Positions 12,753 through 23,451 of a DNA stretch of 64,000 nt are shown one piece after another. The stretch lies in the NCBI GenBank assembly GCA_006538405.1, contig BJKQ01000002.1, positions 930,001 through 994,000 on the forward strand, in the 5' to 3' direction. This DNA is from Hansfordia pulvinata (Eukaryota > Ascomycota > Sordariomycetes > Xylariales). Made by a program: the position numbers and the translations under genes. Every line of letters starts with the position of its first letter. Positions within the stretch are counted from its first letter, which is position 1. The notes under the pieces are model-generated. The model did no database searches. It was not told the DNA's origin and saw only the letters and a program-made list of their open reading frames with translations.

Positions 12753-13546
12753 GCTGGTACGCGCGTAGACGTGAAGCGGTGGTGTATGCGTAGTGTCGAT
12801 GAGGTGAGTTGTGGCGAGGCGGTGTTGTGGTCTTGGTAGAGGTGACAAGGGGGTTGCAAGTAGGGCTGCGAATTGATATGACCATCTGGCAGATGTCGTT
12901 CGGCCTGCGAGAGATGCCAGGCGTGGCAGAGCTGCTGACTGGTTTTCCGGTTGCCGGTCTGCGATCCGCCCAATGCGCGCCCACGATGTGTGAGGTAATC
13001 GATCCGGGACGATGATGTAAGGGACTAATGATGTAATGGGGAGGGGTGCATCCGACCCCACAGATGAGATTACATACCATTCTAACGTCTATGCTCCCTG
13101 CAACGTTGGCCTGCACGCCTCGTTGTCTTTTGAATGGAAGTAACATAAGCCAGTGCAGAGTGTCCGTACTCGGACGTGTGCCCAGGGCAATGCCCACAGA
13201 TTGATGTGGTGGTTGCGGGTTAACTCTGACCACCAAGCCAACGAGGTTGGGTACTTGGCCTGCCCTTTTTCGTCGAGCATCAGTAGAGAACAATCATCTT
13301 CCCAGGGGTGAAGACCAGCTTGTCATCCAGACAGACCTCTCACCACTTCAAAATGCCTTGTCAGGGGCACAACAAGCCCATGAACCCCTGAGTACGCAGG
13401 GGTAGCGTTCACCTTACCGGCTCCCCATTTCCGCTGGGAGCCCCTCTCATCTTGTCTAAAATATTGACATTAAGAAAATCCAACTGTTGTAAATCTCTAA
13501 ATATACAAGAAAAATTGGCAAGAAGTGCCGCGCCACGGGTGGCGAA
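12753..13546. other. Intergenic: SDR upstream / GH55 downstream
   Basis: About 0.8 kb between the SDR start and the glucanase stop. It is less GC-rich than the flanking coding DNA. I see no gene or strong motif. Confidence 0.5.
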
Positions 13547-16105
13547 TCAGTAGTCCCTCCACAGCGCGACCGTGTCGACGAAGCCGTCCCTGTTGTCGCT
13601 GGACGGCACGCCGGCGCGCCCGTCCTCGACGACCATGTCGGTGGCGCCGATGGTGTTGAGCTGCATGACGGAGACGCGGGCGCTGCGGGCGACCTCGAAG
13701 ATGGCGGGCTGGCAGTCGACCGTGGCGTTCTGCTGCGAGCACGCGACGTCGTTGTTGTTGAAGAAGCTGTACAGGCCCGCGCCGTAGACGGCCACGTCGC
13801 TGCTGTCGGCAACGCGCAGGCCCCAGCCCATCGCCCGCGGCTTGCCGCTGAAGTCCGGGTCGCGCAGCGACTCGACGGCCGGGAACGGCAGGGCCGCGCC
13901 CGGGTTGGGCTGGTAGTAGGCCGTCTCCGACTGCGCCTGGGCCACGAAGACGTCGCGCGTGCCCGACAGGTGGTAGTTGTAGAGGGCGTGGTGCTCGACG
14001 CCCGTGCCGTACAGCCAGACGCCGCCCGCGCCGCTCTCGATCAGCAGGCCCCGCCCCGCGTAGATGGTGATCTGCGTCAGGTCCGGGTCCTCGACGTCGT
14101 GGTCCGCCACCCACAGCCACGACGCCTCGACGTACAGGCCGCTGGCGGCCCTCGTCACGTGCATGCTCATGAACGCCCCGATGCAGTTCGCGTTTTGCCG
14201 GCCCGGCTCCGTAGCCGTCGTGTTGGGCGACGCCTTGCACTCGTCCACCTGCAGCTGCGAGCCCGCGAACCCGCCCACGCGCGTGTGCACCTCCCAGATG
14301 CCCGAGGGCGTCCCGTCGCCACCGCATCCCAGGTTGTACTCGATCATCGTCGCGCCCGCCTGCGCGCCCTGCCCGCTGACAATCATGTCCTGCCACTGCA
14401 CGCGCCCGACCTCGCCGACCTTGCCGACCTGCACGACGGGCCGCGGGTTGCCAATGTTGGCGAAGAAGGCCCCGCTCGACATGATGACGGGCAGCGCCTC
14501 GCCGACGATGCGCGACCCGGCGGGCACGTACACGGTGCCGGTCACGCGGTAGGTGCCCGCGTTGAAGAAGAGCACCTTGCCCGCGTCGCGCGCCTGGAGC
14601 AGCGCCCGGTTGATGGCGGCCGTGTCGTCTGCCCGGCCGTCGCCCTTGGCCCCCGCATCGCGCGCGGACAGGAAGCCCGACGCGGGCACGTCGGCGTACT
14701 GCGGCTTGGACAGCTGCCTGTAGGCCTGCCCTCGCCGCTGCCGCTCGTCAGCGAGGCGGGCCGCGGCGTCGCGGGAATGTCGCCCTGGAACTCGGCGCCG
14801 TCCTTGTCCCGCGGCGTGTACTGGCGGCCCTGGCCCCAGGCCGCGATGTGGGTCTCGCCGCCGCCCGTGGTGCCGGCCAGGACGGCCTCCTCGCCGGGCC
14901 CCTGGACGGCCGCGACCGACACATTCTTGAGGTGGATGTTCTCGAGCAGCAGGCTGTTAGCGGCGGCCGGGTCCGTCTGGTTCTGGCTGGCGTCGCCGCC
15001 GCCCTTGACGCGGGCCGTGAGCACGCCGATGGGGGTGTCATGGATGTGGCTGTCGATGAAGACCATGCCGCCGACGGCGAGTCCTCCGGTGGCGGCGGGG
15101 GCCGTGATGTTGAGGCCGACGCCGCAGTTGTGGATCTGCACCCCGACGTACGTCCAGCCCCAGTCCCACGTCTGCTGGATCGCGTTGACGGCGTTGTGGA
15201 ACGTCAGGTTGCGCATGGTCCACTGCCTGTGTTGCGTTGCTTTTGTCAGCTTCCACCTCCCTCTTATAGCTCTGCAGGGTGGAAATGCAGGTCCCAACTT
15301 ACTGGTTGCCCACGTTCAGGGCGTACCGGCCGCCGTGGAAGACCATGTCAGACACGAAGCCGCCGGAGCCCTCGGCGATGAAGAGGCCATCGTGCTGGGT
15401 GCCCTCGGCCTCGGGCATGCGAACGACAATGTTCTGCAGCGACGTGGCCTGGGACACGGTCCACTGGATGGCGGTGACGGCCTTGGAGGCGTTGGCGGCG
15501 CGGGTGTCGAAGACGAGGTTCTTGACCTGGCGCCAGAAGACGTTGGTGGGGCCCCAGCCGGTGGTGCCGTCGGACTGGTACTGGTTGCCGTCGTACAGCC
15601 AGGAGCCGGAGAAGTTGGCGGCGGCCTTGATGACGGGCATGCAGCGGGGGTTGCCGACGATGAAGCTGCTGTAGTAGTCGACGATGGAGTCGGAGATGAG
15701 GTAGGTGCCGGCGGGGAAGTAGACCTGGGCGACGGAGGTGGAGGTGGAGGAGCAGTTGGCGGGGGCGCAGCGGCCGCCGCTGCTGATGGCGCGGTTGATG
15801 GCGGCCGTGTCGTCGGTGCGGCCGTCGCCCTTGGCGCCGTAGTCCTTGACGTTGCGGAAGACGGCGTACTCGGCCGGGTGGGGGTTGAAGGCGGCGATGC
15901 CCTGCGGCTTGAGGTCCTCGAGCCAGTACGAGCAGTCCAGCTGCTGCTGGCCGACGGTGAGGTCCAGGTCGGGCGTCTTGAGGAGGTTCCGGCGAGGGGC
16001 GAGTCGGTTCACCGACTGGTCGAAGCGGGGAGCTCCGGCTGCCGAGAGCGCCGAGCCCGCCGCCGCCACCGGCAGGGCGGCGGCCACAAGTGAGGCAAAG
16101 TGCAT
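13547..16105 (-). CDS. Secreted GH55 exo-beta-1,3-glucanase; frame broken by 1 base
   Basis: Cleaves beta-1,3-glucan, either for wall turnover or for attack on fungal/plant glucan. Exons 16105-15303 and 15226-13547; intron 76 nt (donor GTAAGT, acceptor ACAG). N-terminal signal peptide MHFASLVAAALPVAAAGSA. Two pectate-lyase-type beta-helix modules are each announced by a typical motif: VKDYGAKGDGRTDDTAAINR (residues ~90-110) and AGAKGDGRADDTAAINRA in the second half. The segment GVWLYGTGVEHHALYNYHLS matches the GH55 region that carries the catalytic Glu in characterised enzymes. Near 14722-14727 the frame slips between SGSGEGR and AYRQLSKPQYADVPASGF; one extra base (GG to GGG on the coding strand) rejoins them. 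The total is then 827 residues, normal for GH55. The downstream part keeps family sequence to the final WRDY, which argues against real decay. The 2.5-kb upstream gap separates it from a divergent small secreted protein gene. Confidence 0.92.
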
Positions 16106-18639
16106 TGCCGTGCTTGGTTGTCGAACCAGATTATGTCAGCTGTATGTATGTAGCGATCGGTAGTGGCTGTCGGGGAAAGCCAAATAAGAGAGTGTGTGAC
16201 TCTTGGCGCGCGCGCGCGAAGAGTTGGGGGCTTGGGCGTCGGCGCCTATAGAAACGACTGGCTTCACACGACGAGGTGTGTGGTGTTCATCACTAGCTGT
16301 GAGTGATTAAGGTAAGGTAAGGTAAGTAAGCAGATAGCTGTCAAGCGGCAGCCCCAGAGAGCGAGATGAGGGCCCGCGGGGGGGGACTATATTTCAAGTC
16401 GTGGGCCCAACGGAGACACATTTTGGCGCGTCTCCGCAATGCTGCGGGTGCGATCACTCGTGTGGATTGTTTCCAATGTCTCGCCGGCGTACGGAGTACG
16501 GTACGAGTACTCGTAGGCGGGGGATAGCCCGTTAGGTGGTTAGGATGTACTCGTAGACACAGACGGAGTGGAGGAGACCCATCATCAGCTCAGCTCAGAG
16601 ACGGGACCGCAGCGGTGGGGCTGCCACCAGGCACGGGTACGAGGACGAGTACTTGTCTCTATCTCACAGGTATCTTCTCAGACGCAGAGACTTGAAATCC
16701 CCAGGCCTCAGCCCGTGGGTGCAGGTACCGTCTCCCAGCAGAGGAACAAGCCAGCTCATACCAGGGACCGGACGCCAGGGGGATGGATCAACCACAAAGG
16801 CCATTGATGATTGATGACAACCAAACGTGAGCATGACGCCGACGGTCCCCTGCAATCGCCGTTTGCGAGGTCCCCGTGGGCTGTGTGCCGTGTGCCAGTA
16901 ATCTCCCGTCGCATACATCCCTGCCCTCCTCTCTCACTTCTCACCCTCTCCCCCTTGCGTGCGTTTTTTTACCAGCTCCTCCTCAGCGCCCGGCCGCCAG
17001 TGCCGCCACAACAGCTCTTTTCTTTTTGTTCTTCTTCTTCTCTCTTCAAGCACTCTTCCGAGAACGGGTAGCACGACTCTTGGCGCCTACGAGTACTCGT
17101 ACTTGTACCTACGTGATGCACATTCCAAAGTTGGTTCTTCCAGCAGGCCCAACGAAACAGGCGGCCAAGACGGCCAACATACTTCAGTGCGTACGTCGAG
17201 GTTCGGCCAACAAACACAACACGGGTTCCCAGACAGCAAAACTACTCCGTCAACCATGAGTTCTACGACGACTCGTAACTAGGGTGCAGGGTTCATGACC
17301 CAAGGGGAACCACCAAGCAGCCCTGTTATTACGAGTAATCGCCGCCACGCCCGCCAGCAGCCCACCGTGCCCACCGGGGCTGTGGAGATTTCGTGTGAAC
17401 CAGCCGTCTTTCTCATGTGGGGAGCGGCACACCCTTCGAGCAGCTAGTTAGCACCCCCAGCGGCGTCAAGGCGCAGCCTGCGGTTCGCGGACATGGGGCT
17501 TGCTCCCTTCTGGTTATATCGAGATCGTGTCTGACGTGTATCGGGCTTCTCTGCTCCTCCTGGAGCGGAGCACCCTGTTCGGCCTGCTCTGCCCGAATTA
17601 TCAGTGTCTCTACCGACTTGTACGACTGTGCTGTGGACACAAGCTCCTGCTGTCAAAGCAACGAGATGCCAGGGTGTTCGGGGATCTGGCTGAGCTAATA
17701 TGTCTCAGATCGAAATGACTGTCATGTGCTACCAATCCATTCCCGAGTCCGTGGGAGTCAGCCAGGGTGTCGGGGAGCTTGAGCATGATGAGCAGGCCTC
17801 TCTCCATTGCTCTCCTCGCATCTCGGAAGGGGCCGGGTGGCGTAAAATTCAAAACGATCTTTTACTAAATAAAGCAGTGCAATCTACGATTACCTACCGA
17901 CAAGTGAGTGGGTAGGTATTACGAGTGGGCAAGGTAGCTATCCTTGATGCCTGCCAATGCACGCCCGAGGCATGGACTAGACTATGCTGACGAGAACACT
18001 GGCATGTAGGCTCTGGTCCTCAAGTGGCGTTCCTCAACTCATGGCGCCGCCACGTATGCACTGCAATTCTACGAGGTCTCTCTCTCCTGGTGAGTGCAGA
18101 GACTCCACATCCCAAGCCTCGGGCATTCGCACCGCCATCGCCTCGCCACCGGCTGCGATCTCGTCGATGATCCGAGCAGTTTCAGCCGAGGGCGCCAGGT
18201 GTGCGACATGAAGCGCGCAGTCGCGCAAGCAAGCAGGCAGGCCTCGTGGCGACCACGCCGCACTCTCTCCGCCTCTGCAGAGCCTCTGGAAGCATGGCTG
18301 TCTTACTGGTGGGTTCGAAGACTGGCATAGAATGCGAGGCAGTGCGACAAAAGCTGGGCTCTACCTGTGGTTTTTTCTCTCCCTCTTGCCTCCGCTTACT
18401 TCATCACGCCGCTCTTACGTGGGCTCGCGCCACTCGGCCGCTTGGCAGGCCCGGTATTGGGCCTGATGCATGCGTTCAGAAAGAAAAAAAAAGAAATCGA
18501 CAATAGACACCATGAGCGTAATACATGTTGACACTGGCCGTACAAGAATCCGAAGCCACGTCTGAGTAAAGAGACGGCGTGCGCTGGCTGTTCCCCGAGG
18601 CTGCCCTCTTTTACCGGTCACTACTAGTGTGGAAACACG
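16106..18639. other. Intergenic between divergent GH55 and secreted-protein genes
   Basis: 2.5 kb with no supported gene. It carries two perfect copies of the palindrome TACGAGTACTCGTA (16502-16515 and 17088-17101), a GC alternation at about 16207-16218 and a GGTAAGGTAAGGTAAG run near 16310-16328. It should contain the promoters of both flanking genes. Confidence 0.55.
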
Positions 18640-19224
18640 ATGCGGTGGGTTGCGTTGGTTCCGCTTCTCGGCCTGCTCTTGGTTGCCCAAGCTGCGCACG
18701 GCCGGAATGAAGAAACCACGCATTTGTTGCAGTGCGTTGAGTCTTGTCCCTAGTCCCCGGAGGATGGAAGAAAGATCTGAGACACGAGAGAAACCTGCCT
18801 GCTCATACCCCTCGTTAGATATCTCGACAAGCAATGCGGCGACGACCACCTCGTCCAGATTGCCCCGCCGCCGCACCCCGCGCAGTACCCGCTCTACCCG
18901 TGCCACCAGATCAAGGAGAACGTCGAGTCCGTCCGGTCCGTCATGCAGGACTCGAGGCTGTACGGGTGCCAGACCCTGTTCTACAAGAACATGTACGACT
19001 GCCACTTTGCCTCACGGCCGGGCCTGGTGCCGATGGCGCCGTCGCGGAGCAACCGGCCCATCTACGCCCTCTACCAGGACTCCGACCGGCTTTGCAGGCG
19101 GATCCAGGATCTCACGAGGTTCGACACGGGCCGGGAGAACAGGAGATCACGCTTCCTGGGCCTGGTGTATAGGGTGGACTGCAGCGTGCGGTATCGCCCG
19201 TTGAAGCCGACAGAGCCCGTGTAA
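18640..19224 (+). CDS. Small secreted 6-cysteine protein (candidate effector)
   Basis: Two exons, 18640-18731 and 18819-19224, with an 87-nt intron (donor GTGCGT, acceptor TTAG). The product is 165 residues. The signal peptide MRWVALVPLLGLLLVAQAAHG is followed by a mature part starting RNEETTHLLQYLDKQCGDDH. All six cysteines are in the mature part (KQC, YPC, YGC, YDC, RLC, VDC), an even number fitting three disulfides. Other recognisable bits are HPAQYPLYPCHQIKENVESV, YGCQTLFYKNMYDCHF and the Arg-rich RENRRSRFLGLVYRVDC. I do not recognise the family. Size, signal peptide and paired cysteines match small secreted proteins of plant- or insect-associated fungi, but an effector role is only inference. 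Neither exon's reading frame alone reveals the gene, so the splice junction decides it. Confidence 0.75.
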
Positions 19225-20582
19225 GTGCAGCGCTCGGAAACACCATCATGATGAACAGAGGGGCCAATGCTGCCGTCAGCCAAGCCTCTACCGGAAGGCA
19301 GGGGGCAGAGAGTCAACTACCAAGTAAGCATCAACGCTCTGAACATAGGGTAGTGAGCTCCGAAGTCGAGAGGAAACATTCACGACAGTTTCATGAGGCG
19401 GAATGCGGCCAGATTCGGAAATGGGCGGGTAGGCAGATGGCAAGCGGCGAGCCTTTGTGCCAAGACACCCGGGGATAAGCTGGCGCCGTATTCTGTAATA
19501 AATCGACTTCCAATCTTCCCTAATCTATCCCCTGTCCGTGCCGACCTCCGATCGCGGCAGCGTTGGCTACACAGAGCAGAGTGTCTGATGTGTTCGTTGT
19601 AGAGACGGAGATGGGTCCCGGAGCTACCTGCGCGTCGCAGCACATCAGATGAGTCCGCCCTCAGATATATGAAGAATCAGTGAAGTGATTCGCCCCAGTT
19701 CAAGGTCCTAACGATACATCCACCTTATATGGGCAGCTGATGATGTTGACCCGCGGTGCTTCGGACTTGTCACGAACCGCTCCCAATGAGGCTGAAAGAA
19801 GGTGAGCATGTGCGTGAACAGGTGGATGCAGTGTAACGTTGACCGACAGAACCGTTACACCAACAGCGCCCAGGGACTGGTCGTATCAAGCCGTTTGAGA
19901 GAACATTCCGGACCACCGTGTGGACGTGGCTGACGGTGAAGCAAGAAACGGCCGTCAACGTCTGTACAGGTACATGCGGCCTGTGTCACGAGCGCACTGG
20001 GCACAGGCGCAGATGACAGCCCCCGGAGAAGCCCCCCACTGGCGGCGATTCCACAGCGCACAGCACACGTCCAGAAGCCTCCGAGACTGGTCCGGAGTGG
20101 AAGGACTAGGCGACCACGGGGACGTGGCATCACTCATGGGATCTGAGCACCGAGTTGCGGTGGGTGCATCATTGGATGGCCCTTTATGTACCTCAGTCGA
20201 ACGAGTGCCTAAGGTATGGATACCTGATAACTCATCAGAGGGGTTTACTCGTACCCGGGGGTGGTGGGGCTCCTGCTGATAGGGCATCCATTACTGTCGT
20301 CGTCTGACCCTCGGCCTCGGCCGCACTCGGGCGTCCGAGGGCTGGGAGCGGTTGCGACATCTTATCAATCAGATAAGATCCCCGCCTACGAGTAATCGTG
20401 CGGGTACGCGCCGCCCCGGACCGGACCCTCCGGCCCATCCATGACGACGCCGCCGTCGTCCACTCACCCACGCCCACCACTCCCTCATCAGTACTCGTAC
20501 AATACAGCGCGGCAGAACACCACACCACTTGCTGCTACTGCTGCTACTGCTGCTGCCGCCGCCGCCGCCGCCGCTGCGAATC
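19225..20582. other. Intergenic upstream of ferric reductase
   Basis: 1.36 kb with no supported gene. The right part is the ferric reductase promoter and holds the paired GATA sites at 20359-20379 listed separately. A (CTG)n/(CCG)n stretch lies just before the start codon. Confidence 0.55.
20359..20379. promoter_or_regulatory. Inverted pair of GATA-factor sites, iron type
   Basis: ATCTTATC (20359-20366) and GATAAGAT (20372-20379) form a perfect inverted repeat with a 5-bp spacer. The overlapping ATCAGATAA (20368-20376) fits the ATCWGATAA consensus known for fungal iron-regulatory GATA repressors (SreA/SRE/Sre1). It lies ~205 bp before the ferric reductase ATG, so iron-repressed expression of that gene is a reasonable inference. 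Confidence 0.6.
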
Positions 20583-22880
20583 ATGGCCGACGGCAGCAAC
20601 CCCTCCGCCTGGGCGCTCCAAGCCCTCAGTGCCCGCCTGCAGCTGCCCGCCGGAGCCTCTGGGCCGCCCGCCGTCACCGTCGCCGCCGCCGCCGCCGTTT
20701 CCGAAGAGCCCGTCCACACCCCCGATCAGCTCAAGTACATCGACGACCTCATCGACTACATCCTGCAGGGCCGCGACATCGTCACGACGTACAACGCCGT
20801 CCTGCTGCTGGTCCTCGCCCTCTTCACCCTCCACCACTTCCTGGGCGCCCGGCGCGACAGGCTGAGGCACGCACGGCTGCTGCGACTCGGCGCCGCCGAC
20901 GACGATTCCGACCGAAGCAGCAGCTCCGACTCGGAATCCGCCGCCGCCGCCACCGCCGCCCCCGTATCCTCGTCTTCCAGCAGCACCCTCCTCGGCGTCC
21001 AGACCCCGCGCGACGGCCCCAAGCCCCACGCCGCGGACCTCGAGCGCCAGCCGCTCCTGGGCCTCGCCGATGACGGACAACGACGACGGCGGCGGCCGGC
21101 CCGCATCATCGGCCGGCGCCCCCCGCAGAGCGCGCCCGTGCGCCTGGTGAACGGCTTCAGGGCGTGGCTCATGTACCAGCCCACGCGCCCGGTGCCCGTC
21201 GTCAACCGCGCCCTGCCCTCCAACGGCACCACGCTGTTCGTCCTGGCCTTCGTCGGGCTCAACGTCTTCTACCAGCTGTACCGCGCGCCGCTCGAGAAGG
21301 GCTACTTCTTCGCCCTGGCCGACCGCGCCGGCTTCGTCTTCATCGTCAACCTGCCCCTCCTCTACCTGCTGGCCGCCAAGAACCAGCCCCTGAACCAGCT
21401 GACCGGCCGCTCCTACGAGGGCCTCAACCTCCTGCACCGCCGCGTCGGCGAGCTCATGTGCCTCTGGGCCGCCTTCCACTTCGCCGGCATGCTGGCCTGG
21501 CGCTGGTGGGCCGCCCCGCCCTGGATGACCATCCCCCTGCGCGACTACCTCACCCGGCCCCTCACCCTCTACGGCTTTGCCACCTTCGCGGCCTACCAGG
21601 CTCTCTACTTCACCTCCCTGTCGAGCTTCCGCGCCCGCTGCTACGAGCTCTTCCTCGCCTGCCACGTCGCCCTGCAGCTCGTCGGCCTCGCCGCCCTGTG
21701 GCTGCACTTCTTCACCTCCCGCCCCTACGTCGGCGCCGCCCTCGCCATCTTCCTCGTCGACCGCATCGCCTGGCGCGCGACCCTCAAGTCGGCCACCCTG
21801 CCCGCCGACCTGACCGTCCTCGAGGACGGCGAGACCCTGCTGCTCTCGGCCGACTGGGACATTGTGGCGTCCCCGCCCGCCCCCACCGCCTCCTCCCCTC
21901 CCCCCGCGCGCTTCTGGAGCTGGAGCTGGAGCTGGAGCTGGCCGCCGTGGCAGTCCCGAGGCCGCGCGAGCGTCCTGGGCGGCTGGGAGCCGGTCGACCA
22001 CGTCTTCGTCTCGGTGCCCGAGCTGGGCCGCTCGCACTCGCTGCAGGCCCACCCGTTCACCATAGCCTCCGCAGCGCCGCCGCCGCCGTCGGGCGAAGAC
22101 GGCGGCGGCAGCGGTAGCAGCAGCAGACACGCCTGGCTGAGCCTGCTGATCCGCCAGCAGTCCGGCTTCACGGCAGACCTCCTGCGGCGCGCCGCCACGT
22201 CCTCCCCGCGGGTGACGGTCCGCCTGGACGGGCCCTACGGCTCGCGCACCCCGCTCGACATGCTGCGGTCCAGCGACCGCGCGGTCCTGGTCGCCGGCGG
22301 CTCCGGCGTGGCCGTCGTGTTCCCCCTGGTCTGGGAGCTGGCCACCGCCGCCGCCCGGCAACGACGACAGCAGCGCCAGAAACGGGGCGACAGCAGCAGC
22401 AGCAGCAGCAGCAGAAGCCCGCCGCCGGAGCAGGAGCAGAAGCAGAGACCACCACGGCAAAGGCCGTCGTCGCCGCCGCCGCCGCCGCGGTACGCACCAA
22501 CCCCCTCCCTGCACCTCCTCTGGGTGGTCCACTCGCGCAGCCAGCTCTCCTGGCTGGCCCCGGACCGCCTGGACGACCTGCGCGCCCTGGGCGTCGACGT
22601 ATGCGTGCCACGCCCCACCGCCGAGGCCGGGGAGAGGCCCGACGTCGCGGGCTGGGTGCGCGGCTTGTGCGGCGGCGGCGGCGGCGACGACGAGGAGGAC
22701 GAGGACGAGGACGAGGTGACGTGGGCCGCCGGATCGTCCGCGACAACGACGACGACGACGACTACGGGCGTGGTCGTCTCGGGCCCCGATGGGCTCAACC
22801 GCTCCGTGCGCAACGCCTGCGCGCGCGAGGTCGCCCTCGGCGGCCGGGTGCGCCTGCGCGTCGAGAAGTTTGGCTGGTGA
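20583..22880 (+). CDS. Ferric/cupric-chelate reductase (FRE family metalloreductase)
   Basis: Membrane flavocytochrome that moves electrons from NADPH through FAD and two hemes to extracellular ferric chelates. Single exon, 765 residues from ATG 20583 (MADGSNPSAWAL). Order: an N-terminal helix (YNAVLLLVLALFTLHHFLGA), a cytosolic Ser/Asp-rich loop, then the ferric-reductase core. Putative heme His residues are in NLLHRRVGELMCLWAAFHFA and LACHVALQLVGLAALWLHF. The FAD-binding motif is HPFTIAS, the NADPH motif is VLVAGGSGVAVVFPLVWEL, and the C-terminus is LRVEKFGW, like other FRE proteins. Unusual inserts interrupt the cytosolic domain: a Trp-Ser repeat (WSWSWSWSW, encoded at 21915-21941), a Gly/Ser tract, a ~60-residue Arg/Gln/Ser/Pro tract inside the NADPH domain, and Asp/Glu plus poly-Thr runs before the last strand. 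Iron control is suggested by the GATA pair upstream. Confidence 0.9.
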   Translation: MADGSNPSAWALQALSARLQLPAGASGPPAVTVAAAAAVSEEPVHTPDQLKYIDDLIDYILQGRDIVTTYNAVLLLVLALFTLHHFLGARRDRLRHARLLRLGAADDDSDRSSSSDSESAAAATAAPVSSSSSSTLLGVQTPRDGPKPHAADLERQPLLGLADDGQRRRRRPARIIGRRPPQSAPVRLVNGFRAWLMYQPTRPVPVVNRALPSNGTTLFVLAFVGLNVFYQLYRAPLEKGYFFALADRAGFVFIVNLPLLYLLAAKNQPLNQLTGRSYEGLNLLHRRVGELMCLWAAFHFAGMLAWRWWAAPPWMTIPLRDYLTRPLTLYGFATFAAYQALYFTSLSSFRARCYELFLACHVALQLVGLAALWLHFFTSRPYVGAALAIFLVDRIAWRATLKSATLPADLTVLEDGETLLLSADWDIVASPPAPTASSPPPARFWSWSWSWSWPPWQSRGRASVLGGWEPVDHVFVSVPELGRSHSLQAHPFTIASAAPPPPSGEDGGGSGSSSRHAWLSLLIRQQSGFTADLLRRAATSSPRVTVRLDGPYGSRTPLDMLRSSDRAVLVAGGSGVAVVFPLVWELATAAARQRRQQRQKRGDSSSSSSSRSPPPEQEQKQRPPRQRPSSPPPPPRYAPTPSLHLLWVVHSRSQLSWLAPDRLDDLRALGVDVCVPRPTAEAGERPDVAGWVRGLCGGGGGDDEEDEDEDEVTWAAGSSATTTTTTTTGVVVSGPDGLNRSVRNACAREVALGGRVRLRVEKFGW

Positions 22881-23451
22881 AGGTGTCGCAAGTTATGCCA
22901 CTCTCTGATTTTTAAGACCGATCACATAGAAGCAAGCGCGCATTTTTTTTTTTTTTTAATTTGGTTCTCTCTGGCACAGGCAAGCGAGCGTTGCACATAT
23001 CTCGGGGGTTACACACACATTTTCAGGATATTCTTGGATATATACGCGGGGGGAGGCGTTCCTCCCACCACTAAGGAGGATGTATATACCTACGCAGCCC
23101 TCCTCTTTCGTCTGCAGACACTCATTCGTTACACATTACTAGGTTGGTATATATACGACTGCAGCGTAGACGTTGAAATCCCATAGCCTCTGGCGAGTCA
23201 GCCGCTCTTGACGAATTCTGTCCCGAGGTGCAACTGAAAACAGGGGTATATTGCTATTACTATTAGAAGATCTATGTTGCTGAGAAGCAGGAACGCCGCC
23301 GAGTAAAACTTCTTACCCAGATGCAGGAGAGCGCAGGAGAGATTTCTTCGCTCAAGATGCTCAGAGAGAGAACTGCAGTAATTTGTAAAAAGTGAGTAGT
23401 TTGGTGGGGGTATCATCGTAGAATTTTGCGCCGATGTGCGCCTGTCTTCCC
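22881..23451. other. Convergent intergenic space
   Basis: About 570 bp between the stops of the ferric reductase (+) and the riboflavin-kinase-like gene (-). AT-richer, with a T16 run near 22944-22959. It probably holds both 3' ends; no gene seen. Confidence 0.5.

Noticed and set aside
13970..16093. 707-codon plus-strand open frame opposite the GH55 gene
   Set aside because: Antisense shadow caused by GC-rich third positions; Val/Gly/Arg/Ala-biased product, no domain, and it crosses the GH55 intron.
3327..16105. Possible secondary-metabolite cluster (glycosyltransferase, SDR, catalase, glucanase)
   Set aside because: No polyketide, peptide or terpene backbone enzyme, no P450, and the transporter and regulator are 27-45 kb away with unrelated genes between.
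8274..16105. Catalase, SDR and GH55 as pseudogenes
   Set aside because: Each break is a single missing base with conserved family sequence resuming immediately, and no other damage; sequence error explains it better.
20544..22532. 662-codon minus-strand open frame opposite the ferric reductase
   Set aside because: Composition is a mirror of the sense gene (Gly/Arg/Glu-rich), no motif, no start context; treated as antisense shadow.
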